Of a DNA stretch of 64,000 bases, positions 17,299 to 26,103 are shown piece by piece (the first letter of the stretch is position 1; each line of letters begins with the position of its first letter). Below the pieces are notes generated by a model, which saw only the letters and a list, made by a program, of their open reading frames with translations, ran no database searches and was not told where the DNA came from. The stretch lies in assembly GCF_042678305.1 (NCBI RefSeq), contig NZ_JBHUDT010000005.1. One strand, 5' to 3'. A program made the translations under genes and the position numbers. The DNA is from Gelatiniphilus marinus. GTDB lineage: Bacteria > Bacteroidota > Bacteroidia > Flavobacteriales > Flavobacteriaceae.

Positions 17299-18198
17299 AT
17301 GAATTTAGCTCCAATAACAATTTTTGTTTATAATCGTTTAAAAAACACTAAAGCTACAATAGAGGCCCTTCAAAGAAATCCATTATCTAAAAGCAGTATC
17401 TTATACATATATAGTGATGGCCCAAAAAACGAGTCAGACCAAGTAAAAGTTTCTGAGGTAAGGAATTATATAAAAAAAACAACAGGTTTTAAGACAATAA
17501 ATATATACAACCGAAACGAAAACTATGGTTTAAAGAGAAATATAATTGAAGGCGTTAGCCATGTTATTAGCATGCATGGAAAAGTAATAGTTTTAGAAGA
17601 CGACTTGGTTACATCTCCATATTTTTTAGACTTTATGAACCAAGGTTTAATTTACTACAATAAAAATGAACGAATTCAGTCCATTTCAGGATATACAATG
17701 CCTCTTAAGGTATTAGAAAACACAAATAAAGATTTCTATTTGGGTTTAAGAGCGTCAAGCTGGGGCTGGGCAACATGGGACCATGTATGGAATGGTATAG
17801 ATTGGGAAGTTAAAGATTTCGATTCCTTCTATTCTAACGCTAAACTTAGAAACAGTTTTAATGCTGGAGGCTCAGACATGAGCTCAATGTTAAAAAATAA
17901 CATGTCCAAGAAAATTAGCTCTTGGGCCATAGTGTTTTGCTACGATCAATGGAAAAAAAACAGATTAACAGTTTTTCCCACAAAATCAAAAATTATAAAT
18001 TTTGGTTTTGCCAAAGAAGCCTCTAATACAAAACATATAATACCAGAGTATCAAACAAATTTAGACAATTCAAATAAAAAAAAATTTCAGTTTGACGATA
18101 ATCTCATAGTTGACCCTCAAATTACAAAATCCTTTGCCTATAATTTTTCGTACTATGTGCGTATTAAAAACAAACTTTTAAACATATTTAGAAATTAA
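17299..18198 (+). CDS. Glycosyltransferase, family 2-like (GT-A fold)
   Basis: A 299-residue soluble protein. The N-terminus PITIFVYNRLKNTKATIEAL is typical of a group of GT2-like transferases; VLEDDLVTSPYFLDFMN near residue 105 supplies the acidic metal-binding motif (EDD), and the Trp-rich RASSWGWATWDHVWN near residue 155 is characteristic of this subgroup. The sugar donor cannot be read from sequence. It lies between the flippase and a GT4 gene, so it likely adds one sugar of the repeat unit. Confidence 0.78.
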   Translation: MNLAPITIFVYNRLKNTKATIEALQRNPLSKSSILYIYSDGPKNESDQVKVSEVRNYIKKTTGFKTINIYNRNENYGLKRNIIEGVSHVISMHGKVIVLEDDLVTSPYFLDFMNQGLIYYNKNERIQSISGYTMPLKVLENTNKDFYLGLRASSWGWATWDHVWNGIDWEVKDFDSFYSNAKLRNSFNAGGSDMSSMLKNNMSKKISSWAIVFCYDQWKKNRLTVFPTKSKIINFGFAKEASNTKHIIPEYQTNLDNSNKKKFQFDDNLIVDPQITKSFAYNFSYYVRIKNKLLNIFRN

Positions 18199-18200
18199 AA

Positions 18201-19361
18201 ATGAAAATATTGATAATTCACAATAAATATGGAAAGCATAGTGGCGAAGAAACCGTTGTTTATTTTCAAATTAAATTGTTAGAGGAGGCTGGGCATAAAG
18301 TTGTTACTTATTTTAGAAGTAGTGAGGAGTTGGAAACCATGTTTTTAGGAAAATTAAAAGCACTAATATTTTCGATATTTAACCCTAAGTCATTTCGTGA
18401 TTTAAAAAAAATCATAAAGGCAGAGCAACCCGATTTGATCCATATTCACAACCTATATCCGCTAATATCCCCAAGTGTGCTACCTTATTTAAAAACTTTT
18501 AAGCTTCCAATAATAATGACTGTTCACAATTATAGGTTGCTTTGTCCAAACGGTCTTTTTTTTACAAAAAATAAAATTTGTGAAAAATGTACTGGCAAGG
18601 GAAAAGAGTTGAATGCCATTATTAATAATTGTGAAAAATCCATATTTAAAAGTTTTGGCTATGCAGCAAGAAATTTTACTGCTCGCCTATTTAAGTTTTA
18701 CACAAAAAATGTAGATTATTTTCTATGTTTAACCGAATTTCAAAAAATAAAGTTAATAAAAAACGGTTTTGATGAAAGTAAAGTATTGGTTATTAATAAT
18801 GTTTGCGAACAAGTTGAAGTTACTGCAAACACACAGATAGGCAATCAGTATATAGGTTATGTTGGCCGCATTTCAGAAGAAAAAGGGATTTCAACTATTT
18901 TAAGTGTGGCAAAACAAATGCCAAACGTTAATTTTAAATTAGCAGGATCGGTACATCCAAAATATAAGCACATAAAAGATAAATATAAAAATGTTCAATT
19001 GCTTGGGTTTTTAAGCAATGATGAATTGTTGAGTTTTTATAAAAACTCTAAATTTATCATTTTCCCTAGCATTTGTTATGAAACATTTGGCTTATCGTTA
19101 GTTGAAGCGATGTCTCAAAAATGTGCTATTATTGCATCAGATATCGCAGGGGTTCCTGAAATAGTAGAACATGATAAAACAGGTTTATTGTTCAAACCGG
19201 GCAATACAGAGGACCTGCGAAAAAAAATACTATACCTACTGGAACATCCTCAAATAGCCGATAAGATGGGAAAAAAAGGTTACAAAAAACTAAATGATAA
19301 ATTTAGAAGCCAACATTATTATAAAAATTTAATAGAGGCTTACAATAAAGCAATGTTATGA
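18201..19361 (+). CDS. Glycosyltransferase family 4 (GT-B fold)
   Basis: A 386-residue GT4-type enzyme. The N-terminal acceptor domain begins ILIIHNKYGKHSGEE, and the C-terminal donor domain has GYVGRISEEKGI near residue 218 and the FPSICYETFGLSLVEAMSQ segment near residue 290, with the EX7E-type glutamates of retaining GT-B enzymes. Four cysteines near residues 115-142 (CPNG, CEKC, NNCEK) might bind a metal or simply be structural. The donor sugar is unknown. It overlaps the next gene by 4 bases (ATGA). Confidence 0.88.
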   Translation: MKILIIHNKYGKHSGEETVVYFQIKLLEEAGHKVVTYFRSSEELETMFLGKLKALIFSIFNPKSFRDLKKIIKAEQPDLIHIHNLYPLISPSVLPYLKTFKLPIIMTVHNYRLLCPNGLFFTKNKICEKCTGKGKELNAIINNCEKSIFKSFGYAARNFTARLFKFYTKNVDYFLCLTEFQKIKLIKNGFDESKVLVINNVCEQVEVTANTQIGNQYIGYVGRISEEKGISTILSVAKQMPNVNFKLAGSVHPKYKHIKDKYKNVQLLGFLSNDELLSFYKNSKFIIFPSICYETFGLSLVEAMSQKCAIIASDIAGVPEIVEHDKTGLLFKPGNTEDLRKKILYLLEHPQIADKMGKKGYKKLNDKFRSQHYYKNLIEAYNKAML

Positions 19362-20080
19362 AAAGATCAGTACTAGATTATAATATTTTCGAGGATAACA
19401 TAAATACTATTTCAATAAAAGGAAAAAGCATAATTAACACGATTAACCCACACAGTTATGTAATTGCCAAGCAGGATAGGGTTTTTAACGAAGCATTATT
19501 GAAATCTGATGTTTTGTTACCCGATGGTATAGGCATTGTTTATGCTTTAAAACTTTTGAAATCAAAAAAAATAAAAAAAATTGCCGGACACGATATATTT
19601 TTATACCTATTAAACAAGTTGAATAGTGAAGGAGGAACATGCTTTTTTTTGGGCTCAACAAATACAACGCTATCAAGAATAGAGAAAAAAATTAAAGAGG
19701 AGTACCCCAAAATTACGGTTGGTACTTACTCACCGCCTTTTAAAGCTGAATTTACAAAAGAAGACAATTCTGATATGATTAGTAAAATAAATGCGGTTAA
19801 TCCAGATATCTTATTTGTTGGAATGACAGCGCCAAAACAGGAGAAGTGGTCTTTTCAAAACAAGGGCTTTATCAATGCTTCTGTAATATGCTCTATTGGT
19901 GCCGTGTTCGATTTTTATGCAGAGACCGTAAAGAGACCAAGTGGTTTTTGGGTATATTTAGGGTTAGAATGGTTGGTTAGGCTAGTAAAAAACCCAAGTA
20001 GGCTCTGGAGAAGAACCTTTGTTTCTACGCCAATTTTCATTAAAGACGTACTTGTATTATATTTTAAAAAAGGTTTTTAA
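19358..20080 (+). CDS. WecG/TagA/CpsF family glycosyltransferase (GT26)
   Basis: A 240-residue protein with the family core: DVLLPDGIGIVYALKLL near residue 50, GHDIFLYLL near residue 80, and FVGMTAPKQEKWSFQN near residue 153, ending with the conserved RPSGFWVYLGLEWLVRLVKNPSRLWRR block. Relatives in this family add the second sugar (such as ManNAc) onto a polyprenyl-linked first sugar, membrane-associated. It overlaps its neighbours by 4 bases upstream and 1 base downstream. Confidence 0.9.
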   Translation: MKRSVLDYNIFEDNINTISIKGKSIINTINPHSYVIAKQDRVFNEALLKSDVLLPDGIGIVYALKLLKSKKIKKIAGHDIFLYLLNKLNSEGGTCFFLGSTNTTLSRIEKKIKEEYPKITVGTYSPPFKAEFTKEDNSDMISKINAVNPDILFVGMTAPKQEKWSFQNKGFINASVICSIGAVFDFYAETVKRPSGFWVYLGLEWLVRLVKNPSRLWRRTFVSTPIFIKDVLVLYFKKGF

Positions 20081-21378
20081 TGCAGTATAAAAAGATTTCT
20101 GAAACTACAAATGTTATTTACCAGACTAAATTATTTTTATATGTTGGTTTTTTTCTTTTTTTACCTATTAGCCAGAAAATTTCAACCATAATTATTCTTT
20201 TATTAACCTTGGCAACATTGCTAAGTTATAATAAAACAAGAGTTTACCTAAAAAAAGAACTGTTACTTTTAATTTTATTTTATTCCATTTACTCAGTTTC
20301 ATTACTATATTCTTCAAATTTTCAAATATCTGTTCTTGAAAAAAAAGCCTCTTTTTTAGCATTTCCACTTATTTTCATTTTAGATAAAGATTTAAAGTTT
20401 TATACCCATTATGTTTTAAGATATTATATATATGGATGTTTGGTAGCCATACTTTTATGCGAATTTAATTCAATATTTAACTCATTCAATTTTGTTGGTT
20501 TTTCATTTGATTCCCGAGCAAATTTGAATTTCACTTTTTTTGATTCAATCAAGAATAACGAAAATTATTTATTTTCAGAACACTTTTCATTTTTACACCA
20601 AACAGTATATTTTTCAATGTACTTAACATTGGGGATAGTAATAATGTCTTGGTTTAAAGTTTTTAAAAAAAAAACCCAGTATCTTGTAATTTTTCTGTTT
20701 GCAATAGTAATTGTACAAATCTTGAATAAAGCAGGTATAATAGTTTTGTTTCTTGTGTTTGGTTTAAAACTATACTATGCCATAAATGGCATTAAAAATA
20801 AAGTTATTTCCTTATTAGCTCTTTTATCTATTGCAATAGCTGTTTTTTTATTAAACCCGAGAATAAAAGCTTTCAATACCATCTTTAACTACGAAAAGCC
20901 AGAAATGGTAGTAAGGGATTTGAATGCAATGCCGAATACAGAAAGATCAGGTACAAATACAAGAATTATAATTTGGCTTTCAGCTTTAGAATTGATAAAA
21001 GAGAACACAATGCTTGGCATTGGCGCTGGAGGTTCACATAAAAAATTATACGAAAGAGTAGCTTTAAACCAACAGCATTACGACAAGAGGCACCAATTAC
21101 ATGCACACAACCAATATTTACAAGTACTACTAGATATTGGAATAGTTGGTTTTTTAATCTTTATAATGATTTTTGCATCTCTTGTGGGCATTGTACTGAA
21201 AAAAATAGAATGTAATAATGAAAAATTATTTGTTCTTGGTTTTTTGCTAATTGTTGCAGTTAATTCTTTATTTGAATCTATATTTGAAAGGTATTCAGGA
21301 ATATCTTTATTTTGTGGTTTTTATTGTTTAATAATTTGTCTATTTAATTCAAGAGCACCTTCATGCCAAAAATCATGA
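20080..21378 (+). CDS. O-antigen ligase/polymerase family membrane protein (Wzy_C type)
   Basis: A 432-residue protein with about 10-12 membrane helices and one large external loop. The loop contains NTERSGTNTRIIIW and, near residue 345, QLHAHNQYLQVLLDIGIVG, the HxHN signature of the O-antigen ligase/Wzy_C superfamily (WaaL, Wzy, PglL). Sequence alone does not say whether it ligates chains to an acceptor or polymerises units. Because an EpsG-type polymerase follows immediately, ligation is a reasonable guess. Confidence 0.8.
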   Translation: MQYKKISETTNVIYQTKLFLYVGFFLFLPISQKISTIIILLLTLATLLSYNKTRVYLKKELLLLILFYSIYSVSLLYSSNFQISVLEKKASFLAFPLIFILDKDLKFYTHYVLRYYIYGCLVAILLCEFNSIFNSFNFVGFSFDSRANLNFTFFDSIKNNENYLFSEHFSFLHQTVYFSMYLTLGIVIMSWFKVFKKKTQYLVIFLFAIVIVQILNKAGIIVLFLVFGLKLYYAINGIKNKVISLLALLSIAIAVFLLNPRIKAFNTIFNYEKPEMVVRDLNAMPNTERSGTNTRIIIWLSALELIKENTMLGIGAGGSHKKLYERVALNQQHYDKRHQLHAHNQYLQVLLDIGIVGFLIFIMIFASLVGIVLKKIECNNEKLFVLGFLLIVAVNSLFESIFERYSGISLFCGFYCLIICLFNSRAPSCQKS

Positions 21379-22562
21379 GAGTTTTAGGTATAAAAAATAG
21401 GATTGGGGTTTTTGTTATACTTGGTTTGCTATTTGTAATTTCACCAATTACAGGAGCTATACTAAGTTTTTTGGCGTTGTTCTATTTTAGTAACAATAAA
21501 GGATTAACTAGGATATGTTTTTTCTATATAGCCCTTTTTTTAGCAATTATTAATACACTAAAGGTTCCAGAAAATGATTTAAAAATGTACCTATGGCAGT
21601 ACAATTTAGTAGAAACGAATACCTTTTTTGATTATATTTTCCTTTTTAAAAAGGAGCAGTTTTTTTACTTTTTCAATTATGTTACATACAAATTAACTTC
21701 TGGATCGTTTATATGGTATGTTGCTATATTTACAGTAATTTCTTATTACCTGATTTTTACATCTATATGGAAAGTCCATAAAAGCCTTAAGGGTAGTGTG
21801 TACTCTTTTTTGCTTTGTATTGGCATATCAGTTCTTTTTCCAATGCTATTTTCTTTATCTGCTCATTTAATGAGGCAATTTTTGGCATCTAGCTTAATTA
21901 TGTACGTATTAGTTAGCAAAATATTTTATAAAGAGAACAAGTATTTATATTATATTTTGGCTGTTTTAACACATAGCACGTCGTTAATATTCTTAATGAT
22001 TTTTTTACCGATAAACAAAAAAGTTAAATTATTAAGAATTTTTGTAATTTCTATATTGTTTCTAGCTATTGTTTTTTCTTTATTTTACTATGCAGAAACA
22101 TTACATTCAATTTTTGATTCTGTGCCCGTTGTATCCTATGTTTTAGAAAGATTATCTAATCCTGACGGAATTTTTAAAACCGATAATTTAGGATTGGTTA
22201 ATTATGCATTACAACTTTTTGTAGTTGTTCTTTTTTACCTACAGAGCATATCTGATAATTTTAAAAATATTGTATACGAAAGATATAAATTATTTTTTAT
22301 CAGCTTACTGTTGTTCTTATTTATAATTTCAAATTACTATAATACCGAAATTGCATTGCGCTTTTCTTTCTACATATATTTTCTTTTTCCGTTGAGTTTC
22401 TATTTTTACGGAGAGCTCTTTAGCTCCAGATTTTCTAAAGCAATAAACCAAATTTCTTTTGTGCCAATTATATTAGTATTTTTGCTTTGGTTTATTGTTA
22501 AACTAAAAAATGGAAGTTGGACATACAATAATCTAGATACACTTCTCTTTTCGTTTTTATAA
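21363..22562 (+). CDS. EpsG family membrane protein, likely Wzy polymerase
   Basis: A 399-residue protein with about 10 predicted membrane helices. The motif PENDLKMYLWQYN near residue 77 resembles the D..Y...Y region after the second helix in EpsG-family proteins, several of which are Wzy-like polymerases. It overlaps the previous gene by 16 bases. A second possible ATG 12 bases later would reduce the overlap. Extreme AT content and hydrophobicity match neighbouring repeat-unit genes. Confidence 0.7.
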   Translation: MPKIMRVLGIKNRIGVFVILGLLFVISPITGAILSFLALFYFSNNKGLTRICFFYIALFLAIINTLKVPENDLKMYLWQYNLVETNTFFDYIFLFKKEQFFYFFNYVTYKLTSGSFIWYVAIFTVISYYLIFTSIWKVHKSLKGSVYSFLLCIGISVLFPMLFSLSAHLMRQFLASSLIMYVLVSKIFYKENKYLYYILAVLTHSTSLIFLMIFLPINKKVKLLRIFVISILFLAIVFSLFYYAETLHSIFDSVPVVSYVLERLSNPDGIFKTDNLGLVNYALQLFVVVLFYLQSISDNFKNIVYERYKLFFISLLLFLFIISNYYNTEIALRFSFYIYFLFPLSFYFYGELFSSRFSKAINQISFVPIILVFLLWFIVKLKNGSWTYNNLDTLLFSFL

Positions 22563-22618
22563 CAAAGCCAGTTTATGTAATTAATTGCATTTTCCTGCAT
22601 TATAGCAAAATTATTTAC

Positions 22619-22626
22619 TAATTTTG
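22619..22626 (+). promoter_or_regulatory. Candidate -7 box within the polysaccharide locus
   Basis: TAATTTTG matches TAnnTTTG in the 83-base gap before the WecA-like gene and lies 20 bases before its TTG start. No good -33 TTG is seen, so an internal promoter is possible but not firm. Confidence 0.35.
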
Positions 22627-22645
22627 GTTAATTAAAATTATTATA

Positions 22646-23797
22646 TTGCCACTATATTTTCCGATATTATATTTTGTAGGCTCGTACATACTTACGTTTT
22701 TAACCATACCAAAAATTATTGGCTTAGTTGAGTATAAAAACCTAATGGATAGCCCTAACAGTAGGAGTTCTCATTTAAAGAAAACTCCAACTTTAGGTGG
22801 TGTGTCGTTCTTTTATGCCTTAATTTTCGCTCTTTTTTTTCTTAAAAAATGGAGCGAGTTTGATGAGCCAATCTATATTATACCAGGTTTAACAATCCTT
22901 TTTATTGTAGGGCTAAAAGACGACTTGGTAGTGCTATCTCCCTACGCTAAGTTAATTGCACAGGTTTTAGCAATAACATTTGTTATTAGTAATGAGAGTT
23001 TTACCATTCACACATTAAATGGTTTTTTAGGTATTAATGAAATACCAATCTATATTTATTATGTAATAGCAGGCTTTATAATGTTAACCATTATCAATGC
23101 CTACAACCTAATTGATGGTATTGATGGTCTCGCTGCAATTGTAGGCATTGTAATATTAATAATTTATGCCACCATATTTTACATGACAAAAGAATACTTT
23201 TTTCTTTTGCTAAGCTTAACATTAAACGGCTGCTTAATCGCTTTTTTAAAGTATAACCTATCTACAACCAATGAAAAAATATTTATGGGAGATACAGGAT
23301 CGCTCATAGTTGGTTTTATTATTAGTATTTTAACATTGAAATTTTTAGCCTTAACCCCTGAAAAATACGACAGTTTACCTTTTTTAATAGAAAACATACC
23401 ATTAATCGCAATTAGTATTTTAATTGTTCCCTTATTTGATACCGCTAGGGTCTTTACCATTAGATTGGCAAATAAGAAAAGCCCTTTCTCTGCTGATAGA
23501 AACCATACGCACCATATTTTGATTGATTACTTTAAAATTTCACACAGAAAAGCAAGCCTAATAATAGGCGGGTTTAACCTGCTTTTTGTATATCTATTTA
23601 TAATATTAGGAAGTGCTTCCTATAATTTATGGTTAGTAACAATTCTTGTTATAACCGTAATTATTTTAGGCTATCTCTTTTATCGTTTTGATTATAGCTT
23701 TAGTAATATTAGAAGAAAAATACGTTTCAAAAAGAAAGTTAATAATGCCAAAAAAAGAGGGATGAAAATTATAAAAAAGAATGAAAATGAAAATTAA
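22646..23797 (+). CDS. WecA/MraY-type undecaprenyl-phosphate sugar-1-phosphate transferase
   Basis: A 383-residue polytopic PNPT enzyme with about 10-11 membrane helices. Signature regions: RSSHLKKTPTLGG near residue 40, the Asp pair in VGLKDD near residue 90, NAYNLIDGIDGLA near residue 150, FMGDTGSL near residue 213, and the HxH-like DRNHTHHIL near residue 285. It would start repeat-unit synthesis by moving a sugar-1-phosphate from a UDP-sugar to undecaprenyl phosphate. The start is TTG 22646; no ATG fits. The 3' end overlaps ugd by 17 bases. A second type of initiating transferase lies at 26104. Confidence 0.9.
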   Translation: MPLYFPILYFVGSYILTFLTIPKIIGLVEYKNLMDSPNSRSSHLKKTPTLGGVSFFYALIFALFFLKKWSEFDEPIYIIPGLTILFIVGLKDDLVVLSPYAKLIAQVLAITFVISNESFTIHTLNGFLGINEIPIYIYYVIAGFIMLTIINAYNLIDGIDGLAAIVGIVILIIYATIFYMTKEYFFLLLSLTLNGCLIAFLKYNLSTTNEKIFMGDTGSLIVGFIISILTLKFLALTPEKYDSLPFLIENIPLIAISILIVPLFDTARVFTIRLANKKSPFSADRNHTHHILIDYFKISHRKASLIIGGFNLLFVYLFIILGSASYNLWLVTILVITVIILGYLFYRFDYSFSNIRRKIRFKKKVNNAKKRGMKIIKKNENEN

Positions 23798-25187
23798 AAC
23801 CATTTGCTGCATAGGCGCTGGCTACGTAGGCGGGCCAACCATGGCGGTAATAGCTAAACAATGCCCACATATTAAAGTTACTGTTGTAGATATCAATGAA
23901 GCTAGAATAGCCGCATGGAACTCCAAAAACCTTGACCATTTACCTATATTCGAACCCGGTCTTGCAGATATTGTTAAACAAACCCGAGATAAAAACCTGT
24001 TCTTTTCCACAGATATAGATAAAGCAATAGATGAAGCCCAAATGATTTTTATGTCGGTAAACACGCCAACCAAAACCTACGGAAAAGGCAAAGGAATGGC
24101 TGCCGATTTAAAATACATCGAGCTCTGCGCCAGACAGATAGCCAGAGTCTCAAAGCAAAATAAAATTGTTGTAGAAAAATCTACACTTCCCGTAAGAACT
24201 GCATCTGCCATAAAAAGTATTTTAGATAATGTTGGCAATGACGTAAATTTCCAGATATTATCAAACCCTGAGTTTTTAGCAGAAGGCACCGCAGTACAAG
24301 ACTTGCTTAATCCAGACCGTGTACTCATTGGCGGAGACCAGTCAACCGAAAAAGGACATGAAGCCGTTCAGGCATTGGTAGATATTTATGCCAATTGGGT
24401 CCCCAAAGCACAAATTTTAACCACTAACGTTTGGTCTTCAGAACTTTCAAAACTTACGGCAAACGCATTTTTGGCACAGCGGGTATCTTCAATAAATGCC
24501 ATGTCCGAAATATGCGAAAAAACAGGAGCAGATGTTAAAGAGGTATCAAAAGCTATTGGAATGGATAGCAGAATTGGCCCCAAGTTCTTAAACGCCTCGG
24601 TTGGCTTTGGCGGTTCTTGTTTTCAAAAAGATATTTTAAACTTGGTTTACATCGCTAAAACTTACGGATTAAACGAAGTTGCAGACTACTGGGAGCAGGT
24701 AATTATTATGAACGACCACCAAAAAAATCGCTTTTCAGACAACATAGTTAGCACCTTGTACAACACCGTTTCTGGTAAAAAAATAGCATTTTTAGGTTGG
24801 GCATTTAAAAAAGACACCAATGATACTCGCGAGTCTGCCGCCATAAAAGTTGCAGACAACCTTTTAAGCGAACAAGCAGAAATAGAAGTTTACGACCCCA
24901 AAGTTTCTAAAGAACGAATTTACGCAGATTTAGACTATTTAAAAACAAGACCTTCAGAAGAAAACAAAACCTTGTTAACCGTAAAAACAGACCCCTATCA
25001 AGCCTGTAAAAACGCTCATGCCATAGCTGTTTTAACCGAGTGGGACGAGTTTAAAGATTACAATTGGGAAAGCATTTACAATAGTATGCAAAAACCAGCT
25101 TTTATATTTGATGGAAGAGGCATCTTAGATAAACAACAGCTTGAAAAAATTGGTTTTGCTTATTATAAAATAGGAAGTAGCAATTAA
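23781..25187 (+). CDS. ugd: UDP-glucose 6-dehydrogenase, eukaryote-like type
   Basis: Oxidises UDP-glucose twice to UDP-glucuronate with 2 NAD+. The 468 residues include the NAD-binding GAGYVGGPTMAVIA at residues 12-25, SVNTPTKTYGKGKG near residue 92, and GFGGSCFQKDILNL near residue 276 with the catalytic cysteine. The length and the KGKGMAADLKYIE stretch recall animal/plant-type UGDH more than E. coli Ugd (388 residues), as is common in Bacteroidetes. It overlaps the previous gene by 17 bases; ATG 23787 is a possible later start. The next locus downstream is the decayed gene for the enzyme that would use its product. Confidence 0.93.
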   Translation: MKMKIKTICCIGAGYVGGPTMAVIAKQCPHIKVTVVDINEARIAAWNSKNLDHLPIFEPGLADIVKQTRDKNLFFSTDIDKAIDEAQMIFMSVNTPTKTYGKGKGMAADLKYIELCARQIARVSKQNKIVVEKSTLPVRTASAIKSILDNVGNDVNFQILSNPEFLAEGTAVQDLLNPDRVLIGGDQSTEKGHEAVQALVDIYANWVPKAQILTTNVWSSELSKLTANAFLAQRVSSINAMSEICEKTGADVKEVSKAIGMDSRIGPKFLNASVGFGGSCFQKDILNLVYIAKTYGLNEVADYWEQVIIMNDHQKNRFSDNIVSTLYNTVSGKKIAFLGWAFKKDTNDTRESAAIKVADNLLSEQAEIEVYDPKVSKERIYADLDYLKTRPSEENKTLLTVKTDPYQACKNAHAIAVLTEWDEFKDYNWESIYNSMQKPAFIFDGRGILDKQQLEKIGFAYYKIGSSN

Positions 25188-25193
25188 TTTTTT

Positions 25194-26086
25194 ATGAAAC
25201 ATGACCTAATTACAGATTTCGCACGATTTCTTGTCTTGCATTTGTGCCAGCGTTTTTTAGATTAAGGGCATATGGTTATTGTAATAGTTAGTTTTATAAC
25301 TGGAGATAAAAAAAACTATAGTACCTGGAGCCTCATCGAAACTTTCTTTTATTGAAAACAATCTAAGAAATTCATTACAACCAAAGCCCCTCTATCTAAA
25401 CTATATTTTAAAATTTCTTCACCTACAAGACCTACACTATCAATTAATTAAATTCTTTGTTCAAATCCAAAAAATAAGCACTTTAGGTACAAACAATCTG
25501 TTCCCTTTAGTAAAAGTGAAAAATCTAGCATACTTTTAGCATCAATATTTTAGGTATATGGCATTATAAATACCTGGTCTGTGAAGTGGTGAGTTTACAA
25601 TCAGGCAAAAGGCTTAAAAAAATCTATAACCATGGTATAACATAGGTTTCTTTGATTGAAAACCCGAATTGTTCGTATATTTATTACCTACGGTTCAAAA
25701 CTGCGGTTTCAAAATGGCATTACAACTTCAGTATTTATTGGATAAGTTTTAAGAGTATTTAACTAATTTTGGAGATGGCATGCAAACCCGACCTTTTTGT
25801 TATATTGGCAATCAAATAGAAGGTATTTACAAATTACTGTTAAGTGATTATCTGTTTCCTGTTAATATTGTAAAACGAAACAATAATATAATATTTTACT
25901 ATAGAAATAATAAATCTAACAGGCACAAAACAACCCCATGAAACACAAACCAGATATTACCTTAGTCAAGAAATTATTTGGTTGGTAGCCAAAAACGGGA
26001 AAGCAAAAGCATAAAAAAACTTTAAGGACTTTAAATCTCTACCTAAAGAAGAGTTGTTTAAAGCGAGCATAAAAAAACAAGCTTAA
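25194..26086 (+). pseudogene. Decayed UDP-glucuronate decarboxylase (UXS) gene
   Basis: No open frame survives, but consecutive pieces in shifting forward frames match UXS in order. At 25194 the reading MKHDLITDFARFL..HLCQRFLD-stop-GHMV follows the UXS N-terminus, with the glycine-rich NAD motif destroyed. Later pieces are FITGDKKN, an LNYILKF..STLGTNNL stretch, VYNQAK at 25593-25610 (from the YxxxK catalytic site), SITMV-stop-HRF, RIVRIFITYG, FGDGMQTRPFCYI near 25771, EGIYKLLLSDY..PVNI, EIINLTGTKQ, KPDIT..KLFGW, and FKSLPKEELFKASIKKQA to the TAA at 26084-26086. The first in-frame stop is at 25263-25265. The enzyme would convert UDP-glucuronate to UDP-xylose. It sits just after ugd, as expected for a pathway pair. 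Confidence 0.87.
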
Positions 26087-26103
26087 TTAACAAATAATTA
26101 TTA

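Noticed and set aside
25194..26086. A non-coding or regulatory region after ugd.
   Set aside because: The pieces of UXS in correct order explain the whole stretch as a decayed gene.
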